Source: an uncultured Turicimonas sp. (GTDB taxonomy: Bacteria; Pseudomonadota; Gammaproteobacteria; Burkholderiales; Burkholderiaceae_F). Taken from it: a DNA stretch of 55,262 nt. Both the position numbers and the translations under genes were made by a program. Below the pieces are notes generated by a model that saw only the letters and a program-made list of their open reading frames with translations, was not told the DNA's origin and searched no databases. Each line of letters begins with the position of its first letter. The first letter of the stretch is position 1. The stretch lies in assembly GCA_947854175.1 (NCBI GenBank), contig CANTYJ010000094.1, positions 1 to 55,262 on the forward strand, given 5' to 3'. Below are positions 40,615-48,790 of the stretch, piece after piece.

Positions 40615-42450
40615 TTATTTTTTACCAAAATCCGCATACATTTCTTCAATTTCATTCTCAAAGTTTTTAAGAAGAACACGGCGTTTAATCTTTAAAGTCG
40701 GAGTAATGCTTCCGTTTTCAATCGTCCAAGGTTCCAAAGTGGCGAATACTGCTCGCGGAATACCATATTGAGGAGCTCCTTTAGCAGCCATTTTTATTCT
40801 TCTTAGCAATGCCTGGATAACAGGTTTTTGTGTTAGAGATTCTCTATTTTTAGGATCGACCCCGAGACTGACGGCCAAACGTTCCCATTCATCTTTGTCC
40901 AATACTGCCAACGCCGAAATGAAAGGTCTGTTTTCTCCAACCAGCATAACTTGAGAGAAAAGAGGATCGGTTTCAATCAATTGTTCGATATCAACCGGAG
41001 GAACTTTTTCTCCGTTGGAAGTAACGATAATTTCTTTGATCCGGCCTTTAATCCGCAGGAAACGGTTGGGTAGTAAATCTGCCTGATCTCCTGTAAAAAG
41101 CCAGCCGTCTTCTGTAATAGTCTTAGTAGTTTCTTCAGGACGGTTCCAGTAACCTCTCATAATTTGAGGGCCGCGAACCATCAGTTCGTCCTTATCACCT
41201 AACTTGGCCTGGATTCCGGGAAGTATCTGTCCGACTGTAAATGGATCGTTGTTAGAGATCTTGTTGACGGAAATGATTGGAGAGGTTTCTGTCATTCCGT
41301 ATCCCTGATAAATTGGAATGCCAAGTCCGATAAATGTTCTTGAAACATCCGGGTTTAAAGCAGCTCCGCCTGAAACAGCAACACGGACGGCACCTCCGAA
41401 TTGTTCTTTGACCGTTGAACGTACGAATTTTTCGTAAATCGGATCAAGTAACTTATCCAGTAGTGTCGGTGTCTCTCCCAGATGATTTTCATAGCTGAAT
41501 TTTCTCCAGCCTGCATCAATAGCGCCCTGGAAAATCTTTTTGGCTAACGGAGACTTTTTCTTGAGCCTTTCCTGGATTTTTGCATTGACTTTTTCGTATA
41601 CGCGGGGAACTGACATCAAAATAGAGGGCTTTGTTGTCTTCAGATCGTCCAGCAGGCGCGTTATCCCTCGGCTAAAGTAGACATGGTTGCCCATTCCTAA
41701 TCCGATGTAGTAAGTTGTTGTCCTTTCGAAAGTATGACTTAAAGGAAGGAAAGACAGCCATCTGTCACCAGGTTCAGGTGCAATGTTGTACAAGAGACTG
41801 GAGATATCACTCATGATATTTTCGTGAGTGAGCATAACACCCTTTGGTTTACCGGTGGTACCTGAGGTATAAACCAGAGCAGCCAAATCGGACTGAGCCG
41901 GCATCGGAGGTAAGGAGGCGACATCACATCCTTGTTCGAGCCAGTTCTGAAGATTCAGAGCCTTTATCTTCCCGTCATTTTCATCAGTATCATTTACAAA
42001 GACAACCGTTTCTAATTCGGGCAGACCGTCAGGCTCTGCGGCTTTTTCAATGGCATGCCAACGTGCGTGATTTAGTGTGACCAAGAATTTGGAGCCGGAG
42101 TCCTTCAAAATAAAAGCGCAGTTATCAGGAGTATCAATAATATGAAGAGGAACCGGTACCAACCCAATCAAAAGAGCTCCCATATCAAAACAGACAGCAT
42201 CAATGCAGTTTGGTAAAAGCATGGCAACCCGGTCGCCTTTTTTTAAGCTGCTTTTTACAAATGCTTTGGCCCAGGCTTCGCATCTGTCATAAAGTTCTTT
42301 AAACGTTAATGTGATCCATCTTTGCTGAGCATTGTCATACTCAGAAACTGCCGGGATATCCGGCCTGGGCTTTAAATGGTGTGTAATAAGTTCCGGAAGC
42401 ACAAAGAGCGAGCGTATTTCGTTGGCTCTTGTTTCATAATTTTCTATCAT
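40615..42450 (-). CDS. Long-chain acyl-CoA synthetase (AMP-forming), copy 2
   Basis: Paralogue of the neighbouring gene with the same motifs: LVYTSGTTGKPKGVMLTH, GYGMTETSPIISV, GWLFTGDQADLLPNRFLRI and GRIKEIIVTSNGEKVPP. From ATG 42450 it is 611 residues, exactly the length of copy 1. A TTG at 42489 extends the frame by 13 residues but has no ribosome site or homology support, so I prefer the ATG. The two proteins share structure along their length but differ widely in the fatty-acid region, indicating an old duplication with probable divergence in chain-length preference rather than a recent repeat. Confidence 0.9.
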   Translation of the reverse strand: MIENYETRANEIRSLFVLPELITHHLKPRPDIPAVSEYDNAQQRWITLTFKELYDRCEAWAKAFVKSSLKKGDRVAMLLPNCIDAVCFDMGALLIGLVPVPLHIIDTPDNCAFILKDSGSKFLVTLNHARWHAIEKAAEPDGLPELETVVFVNDTDENDGKIKALNLQNWLEQGCDVASLPPMPAQSDLAALVYTSGTTGKPKGVMLTHENIMSDISSLLYNIAPEPGDRWLSFLPLSHTFERTTTYYIGLGMGNHVYFSRGITRLLDDLKTTKPSILMSVPRVYEKVNAKIQERLKKKSPLAKKIFQGAIDAGWRKFSYENHLGETPTLLDKLLDPIYEKFVRSTVKEQFGGAVRVAVSGGAALNPDVSRTFIGLGIPIYQGYGMTETSPIISVNKISNNDPFTVGQILPGIQAKLGDKDELMVRGPQIMRGYWNRPEETTKTITEDGWLFTGDQADLLPNRFLRIKGRIKEIIVTSNGEKVPPVDIEQLIETDPLFSQVMLVGENRPFISALAVLDKDEWERLAVSLGVDPKNRESLTQKPVIQALLRRIKMAAKGAPQYGIPRAVFATLEPWTIENGSITPTLKIKRRVLLKNFENEIEEMYADFGKK

Positions 42451-42582
42451 ATAAAACCCAAGTAGATCACAGTTCGAATGTATAACCAAATACTTCGGCC
42501 TTTTTATAAGTCAACCGAAGAGATCGTGTTAGTTTAAATGAAAACTATTTGGGTTCTTGAAGTCAACGTTTAAGGCTAAACG

Positions 42583-43467
42583 TTAGGAAAGATTTTTACA
42601 AAATAGAGCAGTTGCCACCAACGTGGAGGAAGCTTCTATTGGGGCGTCTTTCTTGAATGACTCGGCCGGCTTAACGCAAAAATTAAGTTTCTGTGCTTCC
42701 ACAAACTTCAAAACTGCAGTCAGACAACTTACATCATTGGTTTTGGCCTTTTGTTGCATGAGATTAAGCATCGTCAGACTTTCATCATGAAAGTTAGGAT
42801 AGTCTGTAAAGTGGAAGTCAACGAGATCTTCAACGGTTAGTTGTCCGTTATCAGCGGTGACGTATCTGAAAAGTACGGCAAATGTTTCATCCGAAGAATA
42901 ATCTTTTAATTCGAACTTGACGGTGAAATCAAGAATATCTTCAGAAAGATTGTCCATTGCTGAATCATCTTCACTGAGATCGTCAAAGCTGAGACTTCCC
43001 GGCTTGACAGATGTCACGACAAGACGGCTCTGTTTAACTCTTTCCCATAAAGCCACGCAGTCGTATTTTTTCATTCGGTAGCTCTGGGCTTTGATTCTAA
43101 ACATTGCTTCACCATCTTCATCATGGCCAAAATCAGCGGTATAACAGTTGATTAAGTCATCGGCATGGGATAAAGCAGCTTCAAATGAAAAAACGGCTCC
43201 CGCATCAGCCAAAAATGAAAGATTCTTCTCAAGACGGCGGGACTCATAGCCTTTACGGTCGAGTTTTACCTGTTCAAATGCATATTGGCCTGCCAGTTGA
43301 CTTGAAGAGAAGACATGGCCTGAAATGTCTGTGTAAGTGGCATTGGCATTGATGAATTCGGTCACAAATTCCAATGAATTGCTTCCGTAGATGGCAAGAC
43401 AAATAGGAACTATGTTTTTTGTATGACCGTGGAATCTCATTTTCTTAAATCTTTCTATGTTTCTCAT
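42583..43467 (-). CDS. Hypothetical protein (294 aa)
   Basis: I do not recognise this protein. It is soluble, acidic (pronounced Asp/Glu run around SFDDLSEDDSAMDNLSEDI), with no signal peptide, membrane helix or known catalytic motif. Predicted structure appears mixed, with beta-rich stretches (DFTVKFELKDYSSDETFAVLF). The first ten residues are basic; a second ATG at 43440 (MRFHGHTK) is an alternative start, and neither has a good Shine-Dalgarno. It lies upstream of, and on the same strand as, the acyl-CoA synthetase pair with a 132-base gap. An association with them is possible but unproven. Confidence 0.65.
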   Translation of the reverse strand: MRNIERFKKMRFHGHTKNIVPICLAIYGSNSLEFVTEFINANATYTDISGHVFSSSQLAGQYAFEQVKLDRKGYESRRLEKNLSFLADAGAVFSFEAALSHADDLINCYTADFGHDEDGEAMFRIKAQSYRMKKYDCVALWERVKQSRLVVTSVKPGSLSFDDLSEDDSAMDNLSEDILDFTVKFELKDYSSDETFAVLFRYVTADNGQLTVEDLVDFHFTDYPNFHDESLTMLNLMQQKAKTNDVSCLTAVLKFVEAQKLNFCVKPAESFKKDAPIEASSTLVATALFCKNLS

Positions 43468-43724
43468 TCAAAGGAGGACAATTCTACATCCTGATAAAAA
43501 AGTGGGATGTAACCGGCATTAGAAAATTCTCGAGAAAATTAAAAAAGATTCGTGTTCAAAAAAAATCAGTAATAAATTAAATAGGGTCAGATAAATATAA
43601 AAAATAAAAAATGAAAATGTAAAAAATAGGAAAATTAGTAAAAGTTAATTGCTGAAAGATATTAAATTAAAAACCTTATTACTTTTAGCCTTTGATTTAT
43701 TAGGGAAATTTTCTATATGCAAAC

Positions 43725-43754
43725 TTGCTATCAAACTAAATTTTAGTGTATTCT
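43725..43754 (+). promoter_or_regulatory. Candidate promoter of the structured RNA
   Basis: TTGCTA (43725-43730) and TATTCT (43749-43754) are 18 bases apart, with a TG at 43747-43748 just before the -10 element. Initiation would fall near 43760, exactly where the predicted closing stem begins. Confidence 0.4.
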
Positions 43755-43757
43755 GAC

Positions 43758-43881
43758 TTTACTGAAAATTTTGCGTCGCTCCTCAAATACAACGCATGGG
43801 AAATGACCGGTTGGTCCCGGAAGATGTTCCCCAGTAAAACGAAAAAAAAGTTGCTGTTTATTTTGCAGCAGCTTTTTTTTT
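43758..43881 (+). ncRNA. Candidate structured RNA with intrinsic terminator
   Basis: A compact fold can be drawn. P1 pairs TTTACTG (43758-43764) with CAGTAAA (43832-43838), 7 perfect base pairs. Inside it P2 pairs TGCGT (43772-43776) with ACGCA (43792-43796), and P3 pairs GGGAA (43798-43802) with TTCCC (43827-43831), capped by GACC-GGTT-GGTC. This gives a three-way junction. It is followed by a terminator, AGTTGCTG (43849-43856) against CAGCAGCT (43866-43873), with eight or nine T after it. No flanking gene explains the terminator. I do not match it to a known riboswitch, 6S or SRP RNA. It could be a trans-acting sRNA or a stand-alone ligand-sensing element. Confidence 0.5.
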
Positions 43882-44442
43882 AACTACCTTAAGATTCTTT
43901 ACTATGCTTAGCAGCTGGAGCCTCTCTTAAAGACTAAATTTAATAGTAAGCAAAGAAAATTGGCTTAACAAAAACTAGTGATTTCTCTAAATAGGTTATA
44001 GTGAAATTTAATTCATGAATGAAACATGAGATTTATTGACTCTGTCCCCAATTTAATATTAAAAGATAATAAGTTGTTAAAATATTACTAATAATAAATC
44101 ATTTATAGTTATTATCGGTTATTGCTTTTTTCTATGAATTGAGTTTTCATAACAAAGAAGGGAAAGTGGTTTCCTTATATCCTTTTGTTTTTCTATGTCA
44201 TGAGGATTGAAAACAGCTGTTGTCGTCGAAATAAAAGAATGCTATAGATAATGAAATAGTTTTTATTGTAGTTCCCAATTCGGGTTTTTACCTAAATGAG
44301 TAGAGTTTGGCTAAAACAACTACATTTTGTGGTTGAAAAATTTTTATCTGATTCTAGAGATATCCGATAGTTAGACAACATTAATTGTCAAAATTTCCTT
44401 TAGATTTCGAGTTCTCAATTTTCAACAACAATTACTAAAAAA

Positions 44443-44458
44443 CCACTATATATAGTTA
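44443..44458 (+). promoter_or_regulatory. Probable NrdR box upstream of nrdD
   Basis: CCACTATATATAGTTA contains a perfect 12-bp palindrome ACTATATATAGT (44445-44456) and fits the NrdR consensus (acaCwAtATaTwGtgt) closely. NrdR represses ribonucleotide reductase genes. Boxes usually occur in pairs about three helical turns apart; a convincing second box was not seen. Confidence 0.5.
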
Positions 44459-44599
44459 TAGGATTGAAATTCTGTTCAACCCCTTGTATTTTTTTTATTT
44501 CACTTTGGCACTGAAATGTGATAACTTTAGGGACCGTTTTTAACATAGGAACCTCTTCGCATAGAGAATGGAGGGTTCTTGTAAATTGTGGAGAGATGA

Positions 44600-46636
44600 A
44601 TGTTTTCTAATATGGCTTTGCCTAAGTACGTCATTAAGCGTGACGGAACCGTTAAAGATTTTGATATCACAAAAATAGCAAAAGCGTTAGCAAAGGCGGG
44701 TAAGGCCACCGGTGAATTTGATGAAGCAACCGCCAACCGCATCACTAATATTGAAGTTATCCGGAGCTTAAATAAACAGTCGCTGACAACCCCGACAATC
44801 GAACAGATTCAAGATGCAGTTGAAAATGCTTTGTTTGATACCGGCTACAGAAAGACATTACGTGCTTATATCGTTTATAGAGAACAGCGCTCAAAGATGC
44901 GTGATGCTCGTAAGAGCCTTGTTGACGTTGAAAGTTCTATGAACGAATACCTCCTTCAACAGGACTGGCGTGTCAATGCCAATGCAAATCAGGGCTACTC
45001 TCTCGGCGGCCTTATTCTTAACGTTTCGGGTAAAGTGGTCGCAAACTACTGGCTCAACTTTGTTTATCCGCCCGAAGTAGGCCGTGCTCACAGAGATGCT
45101 GATATTCATATCCATGATTTGGATATGCTTTCCGGTTATTGTGCCGGTTGGTCTTTGAGAAGACTTTTAAATGAAGGTCTAAATGGAGTTCCTGGCAAAG
45201 TAGAAGCCGATCCTCCCAAACACTTGAGCAGCGCTATCGGCCAAATTGTTAATTTCCTTGGAACAATGCAGAATGAATGGGCAGGAGCACAGGCTTTCAG
45301 CTCTTTTGATACCTATCTTGCACCCTATATCCGCATTGATAATTTGTCCTACCCGGAGGTTAGACAATGTATTCAGGAATTAATCTATAACCTTAATGTT
45401 CCTAGCCGTTGGGGCACACAGACACCATTTACCAATCTTACATTTGATTGGACATGTCCGGAAGATTTGAAGACTCAGGTTCCGGTAATTGCCGGTGAGG
45501 AAATGGATTTCACATACGGAGATCTCCAGGAAGAGATGGCAATGATCAATCGGGCTTATATTGAAGTGATGCTCGAAGGAGATGCTAAAGGCCGTGTCTT
45601 TACTTTTCCGATCCCGACGTACAACGTCACACCTGATTTTGATTGGACCAGCGACAATTCCAAGTTACTCTTTAGCATGACTGCTCGTTATGGCTTACCG
45701 TATTTCCAGAATTTTATTAATTCTGAATTGAAGCCGAATATGATTCGTTCAATGTGCTGCCGCTTGCAGTTGGATTTAAGAGAGTTACTCAAGAGAGGAA
45801 ACGGCTTGTTTGGTTCTGCCGAGCAAACAGGTTCTTTGGGTGTAGTTACCATCAACTGTGCCCGTTTGGGATATGTTTTTGCTCAGGATGAAGAAGGTCT
45901 GTTCAGAAGAATTGAACAACTTCTTGATATTGCTAAAACCAGTCTTGAGCTTAAACGCAAAGTAATCCAGAGACACATGGATCAGGGACTTTTCCCATAT
46001 ACCAAGCGTTATCTGGGAACCTTGCGCAACCACTTCTCAACTGTCGGAGTTAACGGCTTAAATGAAATGATCCGTAATTTCACACAGGATAAGGAAGATA
46101 TTACGACGCCGGCCGGCCATGAATTTGCCGCCAAAGTACTAGATTTTATCCGCGAGAAACTGGTTGTTTTCCAGGAAGAAACCGGTCACATGTATAACTT
46201 GGAAGCCACACCGGCCGAGGGAACAACGTACCGCTTCGCTAAAGAAGATAAGAAACGGTTCCCGAAAATTCTGCAGGCAGGTACTCCGGAACATCCTTAC
46301 TACACCAATAGCTCACAGCTTCCCGTTAATTACACGGATGATCCGTTCGAAGCGCTTGAAATGCAGGAAGATTTACAGAAGAAATACACCGGTGGAACTG
46401 TACTGCATCTATACATGAATGAGGCGATTTCCAGTTCTGAACGTTGCGCTGATATCGTCAGACGTGCATTGACGCAGTTCCGCTTACCGTATATCACTAT
46501 TACACCGACATTCTCAGTTTGTCCGAAACACGGTTACATTCCGGGAAATCATGAGTTCTGTCCGAAGTGCGATGCAGAATTGATTGCTAAGAAGAAACTT
46601 GAGATGTCTTCTGCTACAGAAAATTTTAATGTTTAA
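44600..46636 (+). CDS. nrdD: Anaerobic (class III) ribonucleoside-triphosphate reductase, large part without glycyl-radical motif
   Basis: Reduces ribonucleoside triphosphates to deoxy forms under anaerobiosis. The 678 residues contain an N-terminal ATP-cone (about 5-95, KYVIKRDGTVKDFDI), the ten-stranded barrel with active-site cysteine regions (SGYCAGWSLRRLL, MIRSMCCRLQLDL) and a C-terminal zinc site with Cys641, His644, Cys654 and Cys657 (CPKHGYIPGNHEFCPKC). In ordinary NrdD the glycyl-radical loop follows this site within the same chain. Here the chain stops 21 residues later, and the radical motif is found in a separate ORF at 46651-46824. GGAGAG precedes ATG 44600 closely; ATG 44612 is an alternative start. 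A probable NrdR box lies upstream. Confidence 0.93.
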   Translation: MFSNMALPKYVIKRDGTVKDFDITKIAKALAKAGKATGEFDEATANRITNIEVIRSLNKQSLTTPTIEQIQDAVENALFDTGYRKTLRAYIVYREQRSKMRDARKSLVDVESSMNEYLLQQDWRVNANANQGYSLGGLILNVSGKVVANYWLNFVYPPEVGRAHRDADIHIHDLDMLSGYCAGWSLRRLLNEGLNGVPGKVEADPPKHLSSAIGQIVNFLGTMQNEWAGAQAFSSFDTYLAPYIRIDNLSYPEVRQCIQELIYNLNVPSRWGTQTPFTNLTFDWTCPEDLKTQVPVIAGEEMDFTYGDLQEEMAMINRAYIEVMLEGDAKGRVFTFPIPTYNVTPDFDWTSDNSKLLFSMTARYGLPYFQNFINSELKPNMIRSMCCRLQLDLRELLKRGNGLFGSAEQTGSLGVVTINCARLGYVFAQDEEGLFRRIEQLLDIAKTSLELKRKVIQRHMDQGLFPYTKRYLGTLRNHFSTVGVNGLNEMIRNFTQDKEDITTPAGHEFAAKVLDFIREKLVVFQEETGHMYNLEATPAEGTTYRFAKEDKKRFPKILQAGTPEHPYYTNSSQLPVNYTDDPFEALEMQEDLQKKYTGGTVLHLYMNEAISSSERCADIVRRALTQFRLPYITITPTFSVCPKHGYIPGNHEFCPKCDAELIAKKKLEMSSATENFNV

Positions 46637-46650
46637 AAAAGGAGATTCAG

Positions 46651-46824
46651 ATGGAAAAATTAGATCAGGAAATCACTTTGAAAGATGAAGAACGTACAAA
46701 ATGCGAAGTTTGGACAAGAGTGATGGGTTATCACCGTCCGACATCTTCTTTCAATATCGGTAAAAAAGGCGAATTCGAAGAAAGAAAATATTTCAAAGAA
46801 TCCAAATGCGGTTGCTCTAAGTAA
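46651..46824 (+). CDS. Small glycyl-radical protein (NrdD C-terminal domain as a separate ORF)
   Basis: A 57-residue protein, too short for most gene callers. It contains RVMGYHRPTSSFNIGKKGEF, which is the glycyl-radical loop of class III ribonucleotide reductases; Gly26 would be the radical residue made by NrdG. It starts 14 bases after the nrdD stop, in a different frame, with AAGGAG (46639-46644) ideally spaced before ATG 46651, so it looks independently translated rather than a random remnant. Cys18, Cys53 and Cys55 are additional. By analogy with GrcA/YfiD, which supplies a radical domain to pyruvate formate-lyase, it should dock onto NrdD. A sequencing frameshift between the two ORFs is the main alternative. 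Confidence 0.8.
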   Translation: MEKLDQEITLKDEERTKCEVWTRVMGYHRPTSSFNIGKKGEFEERKYFKESKCGCSK

Positions 46825-46841
46825 TTTTTAAACCTGTAAAG

Positions 46842-46871
46842 TCCTCCGAATCATCTCTCGGAGGATTTTTT
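46842..46871 (+). terminator. Intrinsic terminator after the nrdD unit
   Basis: TCCTCCGA (46842-46849) pairs with TCGGAGGA (46858-46865) around an 8-nt loop and is followed by six T. It separates nrdD and its small partner from nrdG and may set their expression ratio. Confidence 0.85.
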
Positions 46872-46894
46872 GCTGTTTATAAAGATTTCTATCC

Positions 46895-47659
46895 ATGAAG
46901 ACAATCATCATTAATGACGAAAAAGCAATACATAAACCTGCGAGTGAATTAAGAATTGCCGGTTTGACCAGATTTACAACCATTGATTTTCCGGATTGCT
47001 TGTCTGCGGTTGTCTTTCTCAAAGGTTGTCCTTGGAGATGCACCTATTGCCAGAACCCGGAGTTACAAACGCGGGAATTCTCAGAAATGGAAGAAAGGGT
47101 TTCCTGGGAATATCTTGAAAATTTTCTAAAAAAAAGAAGGGGACTTCTGGATGGCCTTGTTTTCAGCGGTGGAGAGCCTTTTACAGATCCGGCCCTGTAT
47201 TCCGCAATTAAAGTTGTGGAAGAGCTGGGTTACAAAATTGGTATTCATACCGCCGGAATGTATCCTGAGAAATTAAAAGAGGTCCTTCCTATGGTTGATT
47301 GGGTAGGTTTGGATATAAAAGCTCCTTTATCCTCCGAGAACACTTACTGTAAAGTTGTAGGAAAGCCCAATTTCACAAAACGGGTAAGAGCCTCTCTGGA
47401 TGCACTTCTTCAAACTGATGTATCTTTAGAAGTTCGAACGACTGTCCACCCAGATCTTCTTACAGATGAGGATATTCTTCTCATAGGAAAAGAATTAAAA
47501 GAAGCTGGTGTATCTACATTTGCGGTTCAGGTCTATAGACAGCCTCCGGAATCAGATGAAAGTAATTCGCTTCCGAGGGTTGGCTCCGATTACCCTGCTT
47601 CCGGAACAATTAGTCAATTACATGATATGTTTGAGACATTTACTCTCAGAAGAAGTTAA
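46895..47659 (+). CDS. nrdG: Anaerobic ribonucleotide reductase activase (radical SAM)
   Basis: Radical SAM enzyme that installs the glycyl radical on the reductase. The 254-residue protein has the 4Fe-4S motif C-PWR-C-TY-C in FLKGCPWRCTYCQN, the SAM-binding FSGGEPF and the later EVRTTVHPDL strand typical of this family. It is longer than E. coli NrdG (154 residues), resembling the Pseudomonas-type activase. It lies 24 bases past the nrdD terminator, so it depends on read-through or its own promoter. Its substrate here should be the separate 57-residue glycyl-radical protein. Confidence 0.92.
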   Translation: MKTIIINDEKAIHKPASELRIAGLTRFTTIDFPDCLSAVVFLKGCPWRCTYCQNPELQTREFSEMEERVSWEYLENFLKKRRGLLDGLVFSGGEPFTDPALYSAIKVVEELGYKIGIHTAGMYPEKLKEVLPMVDWVGLDIKAPLSSENTYCKVVGKPNFTKRVRASLDALLQTDVSLEVRTTVHPDLLTDEDILLIGKELKEAGVSTFAVQVYRQPPESDESNSLPRVGSDYPASGTISQLHDMFETFTLRRS

Positions 47660-47675
47660 CAAATTAAGGATATCA

Positions 47676-48290
47676 ATGCAATTTAATAAATTTTTAGCCG
47701 CCGCTGTCTCTTCACTGCTTATTCTCGGCTCTTCTGTTTCTGCAATGGGTTTCGGAAACACCGACTTCTTCGGAAACTCCAACGGAACGTTTGCCTCACA
47801 AAGTTCTGTGGCCTCTGATCAGCATGGAGAAAGAGGATATTCTTACATTGAGGGAAGAGTGACACGGGTTGCTGATGGCGATACGCTGACAATTCGTGAT
47901 ACCAACGGAGATAAAAGAAAAGTCAGATTGTTGGGGATTGATGCACCTGAACTCAAAATGGAGGGAGGGCAGCAAAGCAAACGTCATCTTGAACGGTTAC
48001 TCAAACAGAATGGACAAAACGTCAAAATTTATTTTCCTGACAGAAAAAAAGCAGATCGCTATGGACGTGTTATTGGAAAAGTAGTTTCAGGAGACGTGGA
48101 TATTAATTACCAGATGGTCCGGGACGGCCAAGCCTGGTATTACAGAAATTACCAAAAAGATGTAATGCGTAAAGACCGCAGCTTGTATGAGGATGCTATG
48201 TCGCAAGCCAGACAGGAAAGGAAAGGGCTGTGGGCTTCTGACAATCCTGAGCAACCTTGGGAGTGGAGAAAAAGTCATCGTAGAAATTAA
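47676..48290 (+). CDS. Secreted thermonuclease-family (SNase) nuclease
   Basis: A 204-residue precursor with a signal peptide (MQFNKFLAAAVSSLLILGSSVSA) and a staphylococcal-nuclease domain (about residues 55-190): RVADGDTLTIRD, VRLLGIDAPELKM and ADRYGRVIGKV hold the expected Asp, Arg and Glu/Asp catalytic positions, followed by VNYQMVRDG-like and WYYRNYQKD segments. It is predicted to be periplasmic or secreted. An upstream in-frame extension to 47508 is open, but ATG 47676 has AAGGA (47666-47670) and starts the signal peptide. It follows nrdG by 16 bases and ends at a very strong terminator. Confidence 0.88.
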   Translation: MQFNKFLAAAVSSLLILGSSVSAMGFGNTDFFGNSNGTFASQSSVASDQHGERGYSYIEGRVTRVADGDTLTIRDTNGDKRKVRLLGIDAPELKMEGGQQSKRHLERLLKQNGQNVKIYFPDRKKADRYGRVIGKVVSGDVDINYQMVRDGQAWYYRNYQKDVMRKDRSLYEDAMSQARQERKGLWASDNPEQPWEWRKSHRRN

Positions 48291-48303
48291 TTATTGCTGA
48301 ACA

Positions 48304-48344
48304 AAAAAGCCTGCGTTTCATTCAAGGAAATACGCAGGCTTTTT
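48304..48344. terminator. Strong bidirectional terminator
   Basis: AAAAAGCCTGCGT (48304-48316) is perfectly complementary to ACGCAGGCTTTTT (48332-48344), a 13-bp stem with a 15-nt loop and A/T flanks on both sides. It serves the thermonuclease gene and the convergent hypothetical gene. Confidence 0.88.
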
Positions 48345-48364
48345 GCCGGATCTAAATTGCAGTA

Positions 48365-48790
48365 TCACTGTAGGCGTGTCTGGGTCATGAACTCCGGATC
48401 TGGCTCAAAACATGATGGGGAAATAACGAGAGAAACTTTAGTGGGATCGCCGCTGACCGGTGAAATGATCACAGGTTCATGAAAAAGTCTTTCCGGATTC
48501 TGCTCGATTATTTCGTTGATGGATTCTTCACAATCGTTGGCATCTAAAAGCCATTCTTTATCAAACTCATTGTCAAAAAAAGGATACTGATTCGGACCTG
48601 CTTCACGACATGTCATTTCATCAATGACACGGCTTCCCATATATTCAAGAAATGCAACAAGATCTCCGACTTTTTCCGGTTTAATCTTATCCTCTAAGCT
48701 CATTCTGGCTGGCATCTTAAGCTTGTAGGGTGTAAAAACTGAGTTTTTTGTGCTTTCTAAGTCAATTGCAATTCTGGTTCTTCTCTGCAT
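48365..48790 (-). CDS. Hypothetical protein (141 aa)
   Basis: I do not recognise this protein. It is soluble and acidic, with a basic start (MQRRTRIAIDLESTKN), a helical middle (KVGDLVAFLEYMGSRVIDEMT) and an acidic segment (NDCEESINEIIEQNPERLF). The phrase PEKVGDLVAFLEYMG loosely recalls flanking regions of c-type cytochromes, but there is no CXXCH motif or signal peptide. The ribosome site is weak. It is a single minus-strand gene between two strong plus-strand units. Its 426-base open frame with normal codon usage supports a real gene. Confidence 0.6.
   Translation of the reverse strand: MQRRTRIAIDLESTKNSVFTPYKLKMPARMSLEDKIKPEKVGDLVAFLEYMGSRVIDEMTCREAGPNQYPFFDNEFDKEWLLDANDCEESINEIIEQNPERLFHEPVIISPVSGDPTKVSLVISPSCFEPDPEFMTQTRLQ

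Larger units (their letters stand above)
43468..44599. other. 1.1 kb AT-rich intergenic region
   Basis: No protein gene can be supported here on either strand. It contains a candidate structured RNA with promoter and terminator (43725-43881), an inverted repeat GACAA-N6-TTGTC (44374-44389), a probable NrdR operator (44443-44458), a second inverted repeat TTGAA-N6-TTCAA (44464-44479), and the ribosome site of nrdD. The remainder is AT-rich with only very short open frames. Confidence 0.55.

Noticed and set aside
42565-42584. AACGTTTA-TAAACGTT hairpin as terminator of the 294-residue gene
   Set aside because: It overlaps the stop codon and has no T-run on the minus strand; kept only as an observation.
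43758-43840. Possible SRP (4.5S) RNA because of a CCCGGAAG tetraloop-like string
   Set aside because: The diagnostic GUCAGG...GGAAGGAAGCAGCC internal loop is absent.
46637-46650. Split of nrdD as a simple assembly frameshift
   Set aside because: Not fully excluded, but the small ORF has its own ideally spaced ribosome site and start codon, which a random frameshift would not create.
47508-47675. N-terminal extension of the thermonuclease overlapping nrdG
   Set aside because: ATG 47676 has a ribosome site and begins a signal peptide; the extension is nrdG in another frame.
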